Positions 1 to 4,219 of a stretch of 10,430 nucleotides of DNA are shown in pieces (position 1 is the first letter of the stretch; each line of letters opens with the position of its first letter). The stretch comes from Desulfamplus sp. (lineage in GTDB: Bacteria > Desulfobacterota > Desulfobacteria > Desulfobacterales > Desulfobacteraceae). A program made the position numbers and the translations under genes. Under the pieces are notes generated by a model. The model worked only from the letters and a program-made list of their open reading frames with translations. It was not told the origin of the DNA and did not search any database. Where the stretch lies: NCBI GenBank assembly GCA_015231395.1, contig JADGBP010000047.1, positions 1-10,430 of the forward strand, given 5' to 3'.

Positions 1-386
1 AGCAGCCCCTTTTGCAGGGCAACTACAAGACCCACGCCGCCGAACTCTCCTCTGGTATCATCTTGAAGTTCACTAAATGCTTCAGGAGGCATAAAACTGG
101 AGTGCGGATCAAGATTGCCGACCATGCCTTTGATTGCATTATTGATAAGTACTTTTGTCTCTACCGCATCAACATAATTTTCTTCAATTTCCTGAAGAAC
201 ATCGGAAAACAGCTTGAGAGATTCATAGGTTTTTTCATCTGCTACCAGTGTTGATTTATCTGTTGCCGGAGGCGGGTTGTCTGCTGCCAAAATAAAGTTG
301 TACGTTCCTTCTGCCAAGCTCACGATCATTACAGCAGAAATGACAGACATCCAATATCTGAATATCTGTCGTGTGTTTTTCTTCAT
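1..386 (-). CDS. S41 family carboxyl-terminal processing protease, N-terminal part (cut by window edge)
   Basis: Read on the minus strand from the ATG at 384-386, this gives 128 codons before the window ends, with no stop. It begins MKKNTRQIFRYW, followed by a hydrophobic segment (about residues 12-35), so it is probably exported or anchored by an uncleaved signal. The segment YESLKLFSDVLQEIEENYVD (54-73), then INNAIKGMVGNLDPHSSFM (81-99) and EFGGVGL (114-120), is the typical N-terminal helical region of CtpA/Prc proteases, leading into the PDZ domain. Family knowledge: these serine/lysine proteases act in the periplasm, trimming C-termini of envelope proteins and often controlling murein hydrolases. 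The PDZ and Ser-Lys catalytic residues lie outside the window. A strong GGAGG sits 5 bases before the start. The gene diverges from pyrE. The family call is secure from these motifs; the exact orthologue (CtpA or Prc) is not resolvable. Confidence 0.9.
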   Translation of the reverse strand, partial: MKKNTRQIFRYWMSVISAVMIVSLAEGTYNFILAADNPPPATDKSTLVADEKTYESLKLFSDVLQEIEENYVDAVETKVLINNAIKGMVGNLDPHSSFMPPEAFSELQDDTRGEFGGVGLVVALQKGL

Positions 387-435
387 AAAAACCTCCAAGA
401 TCCCCCTATCCTTTATGAGTAGAGGGAGTTGACAT

Positions 436-464
436 TTGACTCACATAAAATTTACTGATATATA
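436..464 (+). promoter_or_regulatory. Candidate sigma70 promoter reading toward pyrE
   Basis: TTGACT (436-441, 5/6 to consensus) is followed after exactly 17 bases by TATATA (459-464). The predicted start is near 471. The first transcribed structure would be the hairpin at 476-504, then the terminator-like hairpin at 511-559. This promoter therefore fits a short RNA, or a leader of pyrE, rather than a protein gene; no ORF with a ribosome binding site follows it before pyrE. Confidence 0.45.
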
Positions 465-478
465 CGAATTGTTGTCAA
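449..478 (-). promoter_or_regulatory. Candidate sigma70 promoter for the S41 protease gene
   Basis: On the minus strand a perfect -35 hexamer TTGACA (473-478) is followed after 18 bases by TAAATT (449-454, 4/6 to consensus). Transcription would start near 442, giving a 5' leader of about 56 bases before the ATG at 386. It overlaps an opposing plus-strand promoter, so the two may compete. Called from hexamers only. Confidence 0.4.
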
Positions 479-559
479 GGAGTGCTGCAAAACAGTTTTC
501 CTTGCATACAAGCCTTCACTGAATCCGCAAAACGGCTTCTTCCATCAGTGAAGGCTTTT
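471..559 (+). ncRNA. Candidate small structured RNA or attenuating leader upstream of pyrE
   Basis: About 89 nt between the promoter at 436-464 and a T-tract. Two hairpins are visible. Hairpin 1 (476-504) pairs CAAGGA with TCCTTG and, inside, CTG with CAG around a CAAAA loop. Hairpin 2 (511-556) pairs AGCCTTCACTGA perfectly with TCAGTGAAGGCT. Inside it, GAATCCG pairs with CGGCTTC (one mismatch), again around CAAAA. Both apical loops therefore carry the same GCAAAAC core. TTTT follows hairpin 2. I recognise no known RNA family. It could be an independent sRNA, or the 5' leader of a longer pyrE transcript controlled by premature termination; the 228 bases between the terminator and the pyrE ATG, and a second candidate promoter at 645, favour the former. 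Inference from structure only. Confidence 0.4.
511..559 (+). terminator. Rho-independent terminator-like hairpin
   Basis: A perfect 12-bp stem (511-522 with 545-556) encloses a 22-nt loop that can itself fold, and TTTT follows at 556-559. The T-run is short, so termination may be partial. The minus strand shows no matching T-run, so the signal points rightward. No plus-strand protein gene precedes it, which makes it the likely end of the small RNA described at 471-559. Confidence 0.5.
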
Positions 560-606
560 CATGTATATAAACATTCACAACATCATGTATATAAACATTT
601 ATAACA
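559..606. repeat. Two tandem copies of a 24-bp repeat
   Basis: Copies at 559-582 and 583-606 differ at two positions. Each contains the core CATGTATATAAACATT followed by a variable A/C/T stretch ending in AACA. They lie directly after the terminator-like hairpin and before the candidate pyrE promoter. There is no coding function, and no obvious regulator site can be named. Confidence 0.85.
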
Positions 607-640
607 ATCTCCAATGACCATATTATGGGTAGAGACTGTT
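603..640. repeat. Inverted repeat upstream of the candidate pyrE promoter
   Basis: AACAATCTC (603-611) pairs with GAGACTGTT (632-640) at 8 of 9 positions, and CCAT/ATGG (618-621 with 625-628) forms an inner stem. It ends 4 bases before the -35 hexamer at 645. It is not followed by a T-run, so it is not a terminator. It could be an operator or an RNA fold in transcripts coming from upstream. Confidence 0.4.
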
Positions 641-644
641 GTTA

Positions 645-673
645 TTGACGATAAAGCATTCAAGCTATTAAAT
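645..673 (+). promoter_or_regulatory. Candidate sigma70 promoter for pyrE
   Basis: TTGACG (645-650, 5/6) is followed after 17 bases by TTAAAT (668-673, 4/6), with predicted start near 680. The resulting leader of about 107 nt would consist largely of the 30-bp repeats at 680-751. No PyrR-type site is recognisable. Confidence 0.4.
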
Positions 674-679
674 ATAACG

Positions 680-751
680 ACAAAACAAGCAATTTAAAGA
701 TAATGCTTCACAAAACAAGTCATTAAAAAATAATGCTCCACAAAATAAGCA
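680..751. repeat. About 2.4 imperfect copies of a 30-bp tandem repeat in the pyrE leader
   Basis: Copies run 680-709, 710-739 and a partial 740-751. Each starts ACAAAACAAG (ACAAAATAAG in the third), and the two full copies end in ATAATGCTYC. The second copy contains an ATG at 733 that is in frame with pyrE. It lacks a ribosome binding site, so it is not taken as the start. Confidence 0.8.
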
Positions 752-786
752 TGGTCGTTATACCTAACTTAAAAGGACAAAATCAA

Positions 787-1350
787 ATGAAAAAAAAATT
801 GATAGAACTTCTATGCACTAAATCATTCAAATACAGTGAGGAACCCATATTCAGACTGGCATCAGGAAGAATGAGTCAATTTTATGTTAACTGCAAACCT
901 GTAACCCTTGATCCGGAAGGTATGTTTCTTGTAGGTCATCTTATGTTTGATGCAATCCGCAATTCAGATTGCACTGGTGTTGGCGGCTTGACATTTGGAG
1001 CTGACCCGATTGCAGTGGCAACATCATTTGCCTCATATCTTGAAAAGAAACCGGTTAAAGCATTTTCCATCAGAAAAGAACAGAAAAATCATGGTGTGAT
1101 CAACTGGGTGGAAGGGGCAATGTCAGCAGGTGAAAAGGTTGTGATAATTGATGATGTAGTCACCACCGGAGGTTCCACTATAAAGGCGATTGAAAGAGCA
1201 AGAGCACAGAATCTTGACGTGATACAGGTAGTCACCCTTGTGGACAGGCAGGAAGGTGGCATTCAAAAGATTAAAGAGCATGTAGAAAAAGTGTCTTCAA
1301 TAATCACAAGAGATGATCTGATGTCATGGATGGCTAAAATGATATCTTGA
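787..1350 (+). CDS. pyrE: Orotate phosphoribosyltransferase
   Basis: PyrE transfers the phosphoribosyl group of PRPP to orotate, making OMP in cytosolic de novo pyrimidine synthesis. The 187-residue product has the PRPP-binding loop VVIIDDVVTTGGST (118-131) and the catalytic-loop signature RKEQKNHG (96-103), contributed across the dimer interface in this family. FYVNCKPVTLDPEG near residues 32-45 is the orotate-side N-terminal region. The start chosen is the ATG at 787, preceded by AAAGGA with 9-base spacing and giving the normal family length. An in-frame ATG at 733 would add 18 unconserved residues translated from a repeat, without a ribosome binding site. The gene stands alone: no other pyrimidine gene is adjacent. 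Its last codons are part of the 19-bp repeat array that follows, so the extreme C-terminus (KMIS) may be variable between strains. Confidence 0.95.
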   Translation: MKKKLIELLCTKSFKYSEEPIFRLASGRMSQFYVNCKPVTLDPEGMFLVGHLMFDAIRNSDCTGVGGLTFGADPIAVATSFASYLEKKPVKAFSIRKEQKNHGVINWVEGAMSAGEKVVIIDDVVTTGGSTIKAIERARAQNLDVIQVVTLVDRQEGGIQKIKEHVEKVSSIITRDDLMSWMAKMIS

Positions 1351-1462
1351 CAGTTGAATGATAGTTTGACAGTTGAATGATAGTTTGACAGTTGAATGAT
1401 AGTTTGACAATTGAATTATAAATTGACAGTTGGAATGATAGTTTAACAGTCGAAATGATAAT
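1338..1462. repeat. 19-20-bp tandem repeat array overlapping the pyrE stop codon
   Basis: The unit TTGACAGTTGAATGATAGT is present at 1347-1365, 1366-1384 and 1385-1403 (identical). A diverged copy lies at 1404-1422, and 20-bp variants at 1423-1442 and 1443-1462. The pyrE TGA (1348-1350) lies within the first unit. The last pyrE codons (1338-1353) match the corresponding unit phase (1357-1372) at 14 of 16 bases, so the array appears to have grown out of the gene's 3' end. Five TTGACA hexamers occur at regular spacing, without matching -10 boxes. Confidence 0.9.
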
Positions 1463-1701
1463 TTGATAGCTGATAGCTACATCTAAAATCATTAAAAAGC
1501 ATTTTTTATCTATAATACTTAACAAGTTGCTTGAAAAAAGAATCTAAAAATAATATTGAATGCTATCTGGTATTGCAGACGATGCATTTTCCATAAATAT
1601 ATATCTGCCTGCCATGAAAACAAATCCATGTTTTTCAGTGCTGGGGCTCTATACTGATAGTGTGTCACGAAGTTTTAATCAAGACTTTTAGGAGAAAAAT
1701 A
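1463..1701 (+). promoter_or_regulatory. Non-coding gap before the lipoprotein gene; weak promoter candidates only
   Basis: After the repeat array there is a small hairpin, TAGCT-GAT-AGCTA (from about 1467), without a T-run. A consensus -10 TATAAT lies at 1511-1516, with no good -35 at 16-18 bases upstream. A second weak pair is TTGCTT (1527-1532), 18 bases, TAATAT (1551-1556). No convincing pyrE terminator and no small ORF with a ribosome binding site were found. The lipoprotein's ribosome binding site AGGAGA is at 1690-1695. Confidence 0.25.
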
Positions 1702-2619
1702 ATGACGTTTAAAGATCTAAAAATCACAGGCTTTATCTTTGTATTACTGTTAATTTTTCTTGCAAGTTGTGCACCGCAGCAATTCAAGACAGATCTGTTC
1801 TCCTCATCTGAACATGAATCACAGATTGGTCCTACAGGTCTTGCATGGGATGGCAAAAATTTAATTATGGGAGCTACAAACCAGATACATCTTGCCCGTG
1901 ATATTGTTACTGAAGAATTCTACAGTTTTTCAAAAAAAGATACCATGCTAAATGGTGGTTCTTACAATTTAGGAAGGTTCCCGGGTCCCCAGCAAACAGA
2001 CATGGATATCTGTGGAATAACTTGGGAGGGAGAGTGCTGCGGCGAAGGTTTTCTATGGGTAGCAGATGCAAAATATGACAGAATTATCAAAATGAAGCCA
2101 AGTCTTGAATTTATCTCCCAATTTAAATCTCCAATCCCCTCACCCAGCGGAATCGCCTTTGACGGAAAATCCTTGTGGGTAGTTTCCAAATACAGCTTTA
2201 AAGTCATGCAGTTCAATCCTGACATGCAGTCAATTGAAAATATCTATTATTCTCCAATTCAACGCCCTACAGGACTTACCTGGGACTGCAACGGATATAT
2301 ATGGGTAATTGGCATTGATGACTGTCGTACAAATGAAACAAGATGTTACAAGCCCCGTCTCCTGAGCATTGATGTTAAAACCGGAAAAATCACTCATGAG
2401 GTAAAGTTACCGGAAGCTATTACAAGACCCTCTTCTGTTGTACTGGCTGAAAAATATTTCTGGGTGGGAGATTACAACTTGAACAGAGTTTTTAAAATTT
2501 CTTTTGATGAAAAAGAGTTCATTGAAATGGATCTTAAACCCGAGAATGTTAATACAGGCAAGACTCCTGTGCATGTTTCAAGCCAACCGGCTCCGACAAA
2601 AGGGGAAGGCGGTCGATAA
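1702..2619 (+). CDS. Lipoprotein with beta-propeller-like (NHL/YncE-type) repeats, function unknown
   Basis: The 305-residue product has a lipoprotein signal: a hydrophobic stretch (10-22) ending in LAS-C, so Cys23 would be the lipidated residue. No Asp follows the Cys (it is Ala), which in enterobacterial rules suggests outer-membrane sorting. The mature part carries repeated blades of the form P-T/S-G-L/I-x-W/F-D-G followed by LWV or its equivalent. They lie near 43-56 (GPTGLAWDGKNLIMG), 93-101, 137-150 (PSGIAFDGKSLWV), 188-203 and 240-256. This is the pattern of NHL/SMP-30/YncE-like propellers, probably five or six blades. Cysteines at 94, 102, 103, 196, 208 and 215 could form disulfides. 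The start is the ATG at 1702 with AGGAGA 6-7 bases upstream; a GTG at 1660 has no ribosome binding site. No enzymatic residue is recognisable, so a binding or scaffold role is only inferred. Confidence 0.8.
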   Translation: MTFKDLKITGFIFVLLLIFLASCAPQQFKTDLFSSSEHESQIGPTGLAWDGKNLIMGATNQIHLARDIVTEEFYSFSKKDTMLNGGSYNLGRFPGPQQTDMDICGITWEGECCGEGFLWVADAKYDRIIKMKPSLEFISQFKSPIPSPSGIAFDGKSLWVVSKYSFKVMQFNPDMQSIENIYYSPIQRPTGLTWDCNGYIWVIGIDDCRTNETRCYKPRLLSIDVKTGKITHEVKLPEAITRPSSVVLAEKYFWVGDYNLNRVFKISFDEKEFIEMDLKPENVNTGKTPVHVSSQPAPTKGEGGR

Positions 2620-2702
2620 CTACTTAAAAAGGAAGATGATCGACAACCACTTAAAAAGAAGGCAGTCGCCAATAATTTAAACCGTAAGCCGGTCGTCTGA
2701 AA
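2606..2702. repeat. 26-27-bp imperfect tandem repeat overlapping the lipoprotein stop codon
   Basis: Units at 2606-2632, 2633-2658 and 2659-2684, plus a partial one from 2685, share the order AAGRYGRTCG, AACYAC, TTAAAAAG with increasing divergence. The TAA at 2617-2619 is inside the first unit, so the array includes the last codons (EGGR). It fills most of the 136 bases before the LysM gene, in which no clear terminator or promoter is visible. Confidence 0.75.
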
Positions 2703-2755
2703 TAGTTAAAATTTTCTCACGGCAAATTTTTTTCATGGCAAACAAGGAGCAGATT

Positions 2756-3973
2756 ATGTTCACTAACACACCGCATCATATCAAAAGCAAACTATGGCAT
2801 CCCCGCCCCATGTCTCATATAATAGATTCTGTTTTATTTATCTCTTTCTTTATATTTATTCAGGTATTGTGTCACACTGGATTATCGTTTGCTCAACAAG
2901 AGGCCAATCAACCACAAGGGAGCAATCAGCAGCAAGACATTACTGGCACTGAAACTAAAGAACTCTCACCTGAATCAAAAAATGTTTATAATGTCAAAAA
3001 ACATGATACATTATGGGATATTTCAGACAAAACTCTGAAATCACCTGAAAGATGGCCTGAATTATGGGGTCAGAATCCCCATATTCGTAATCCTCACTGG
3101 ATATATCCTGGAGATACCATATATCTCCGTCAACAGAAAAATTCATCCCACAACAATAGCACTACAACAACACAAACTGACATATACCTTGTACCACCGC
3201 TTGAAAGAGTAGCAGTAAATCCCCCCTATTACTATTTTTATCCACTTATGGGCAGCGTAGGTTATATCAAAGAGAGTGCTGTTACTCCTGCTGGCAAAAT
3301 CATGTCATGCATGCCCAAACATCAGAAAAAAATTGAGCAGGGCAACGGTGTTTATCTGGCAGTAAATGATGAGTCAGATCTTATGGTAGGAGATCAATTT
3401 CAGATAGTAAGAACCTTTTATATCAGGGATAGAAATTCCAAAACATTTCCTCTGGTACATCATTATATTACAGGAATTGTGGAGATAACCAAATTAAAAG
3501 CCAAACCATGTAAATGTCATGAACAAATATCTCAGGTAGAGGGTAAAATTATTACAGCATATCGTACCATTCAGGCTGATGATATTCTTGTACCTTATAA
3601 TTCCATGGATTCAAAAATTTTGGTGAGACAATCTAATGAACAGATGAATGCAAAAATTTTGTTTTCCGAAGACCACAAAACAAAAATTTCAGAGAACTCC
3701 GTTGTTTTCATTGATAAAGGGCAAAATGACGGGCTTCAGACCGGTCAGTTTTATGAAATTTTCAACCAGCCCAAAGGCGAACTGATTGATTCAGATAAGT
3801 TTATTGAAAAAACAGAACATATAGGCTCTCTTGTTGTGCTGCGTATGGAAGATAAAACATCCTCAGCACTGATCACCTATGCCTATAAAGATATTGCCCC
3901 TGGAGATATTATGGTTTCTCCAAGTTCAGAAAATGCATTCGACAATATTACCATGAAGGGACAATATAAATAA
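2756..3973 (+). CDS. Exported LysM-domain protein with a duplicated C-terminal module
   Basis: The 405-residue product has a long basic/polar N-region (1-22) and a hydrophobic core (23-45) ending LSFA-QQ, so it is probably exported through Sec. After a Gln-rich linker comes one LysM domain (77-124: VYNVKKHDTLWDIS to WIYPGDTIYL), which in this family binds GlcNAc in peptidoglycan. A Ser/Thr/Asn linker follows. The remainder appears to hold two copies of one module. Copy 1 (about 196-280) runs from GVYLAVNDESDLMVGDQFQI to ADDILVP. Copy 2 (about 314-389) runs from VVFIDKGQNDGLQTGQFYEI to APGDIMVSP. The ATG at 2756 is chosen because AAGGAG lies 6 bases upstream; an in-frame ATG at 2735 lacks one. 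LysM proteins of this layout occur near dprA in related genomes as I recall; here it lies on the other side of topA. Its catalytic activity, if any, is unknown. Confidence 0.85.
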   Translation: MFTNTPHHIKSKLWHPRPMSHIIDSVLFISFFIFIQVLCHTGLSFAQQEANQPQGSNQQQDITGTETKELSPESKNVYNVKKHDTLWDISDKTLKSPERWPELWGQNPHIRNPHWIYPGDTIYLRQQKNSSHNNSTTTTQTDIYLVPPLERVAVNPPYYYFYPLMGSVGYIKESAVTPAGKIMSCMPKHQKKIEQGNGVYLAVNDESDLMVGDQFQIVRTFYIRDRNSKTFPLVHHYITGIVEITKLKAKPCKCHEQISQVEGKIITAYRTIQADDILVPYNSMDSKILVRQSNEQMNAKILFSEDHKTKISENSVVFIDKGQNDGLQTGQFYEIFNQPKGELIDSDKFIEKTEHIGSLVVLRMEDKTSSALITYAYKDIAPGDIMVSPSSENAFDNITMKGQYK

Positions 3974-3978
3974 AATGT

Positions 3979-4102
3979 AACCGTTCATGACCAGAATCCG
4001 GTCTCTCCTGAGCATGAAAACCAAAATGTGTTTTCACGGTAAACGGTCATGGTCGGAATTCGACCACCCCGGATAATGAAAATCAGAATGTGTTTTCACG
4101 GT
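3979..4102. repeat. Two 62-bp tandem copies, each with a hairpin
   Basis: Copies at 3979-4040 and 4041-4102 match at roughly three quarters of positions. Conservation is highest in the last third (AATGTGTTTTCACGGT is identical). Each carries a 7-bp hairpin, TGAAAAC with GTTTTCA (4015-4036) and TGAAAAT with GTTTTCA (4077-4098). No T-run follows either one, so they are not typical Rho-independent terminators. They begin 5 bases after the LysM gene's stop codon. Confidence 0.75.
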
Positions 4103-4170
4103 AAAAATATCTTAATGTATTTACATTTTATTACTACTGATTCAGGGATTTCAATTCTGTAGTATCATTA

Positions 4171-4206
4171 TATTGACAATTATCCTAATATTGACACTTA
4201 TCCTAT
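4171..4206. repeat. Two 18-bp tandem copies abutting the M23 gene's ribosome binding site
   Basis: TATTGACAATTATCCTAA (4171-4188) and TATTGACACTTATCCTAT (4189-4206) match at 16 of 18 bases. Each holds a TTGACA hexamer, but no -10 lies at the proper distance. The second copy runs into TGAGG (4206-4210), the likely ribosome binding site of the next gene, so copy number here would change spacing in the leader. Confidence 0.8.
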
Positions 4207-4219
4207 GAGGTAAAATTCA

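Noticed and set aside
12-254. Plus-strand ORF of 80 codons at the left edge
   Set aside because: It lies opposite the S41 protease coding sequence, which has clear family motifs, and it has no ribosome binding site.
733-786. Upstream in-frame ATG as pyrE start
   Set aside because: It sits in a tandem repeat without a ribosome binding site and adds 18 unconserved residues; ATG 787 has AAAGGA and gives the family length.
1347-1462. CRISPR-like array, or an array of promoters
   Set aside because: Units are directly adjacent with no unique spacers, so it is not CRISPR. The five TTGACA hexamers lack -10 boxes at 16-18 bases.
1334-1525. Minus-strand ORF with a repetitive protein downstream of pyrE
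   Set aside because: It is a translation of the 19-bp repeat array; there is no ribosome binding site or recognisable family.
1660-1701. GTG start for the lipoprotein
   Set aside because: No ribosome binding site; it would place 14 charged residues before a good lipoprotein signal that begins properly at ATG 1702.
2735-2755. Upstream ATG of the LysM gene
   Set aside because: The AAGGAG sequence lies downstream of it and is ideally placed for ATG 2756.
4015-4098. Rho-independent terminators after the LysM gene
   Set aside because: The two hairpins have short AT-rich stems and are followed by CACGGTAA, not a T-run.
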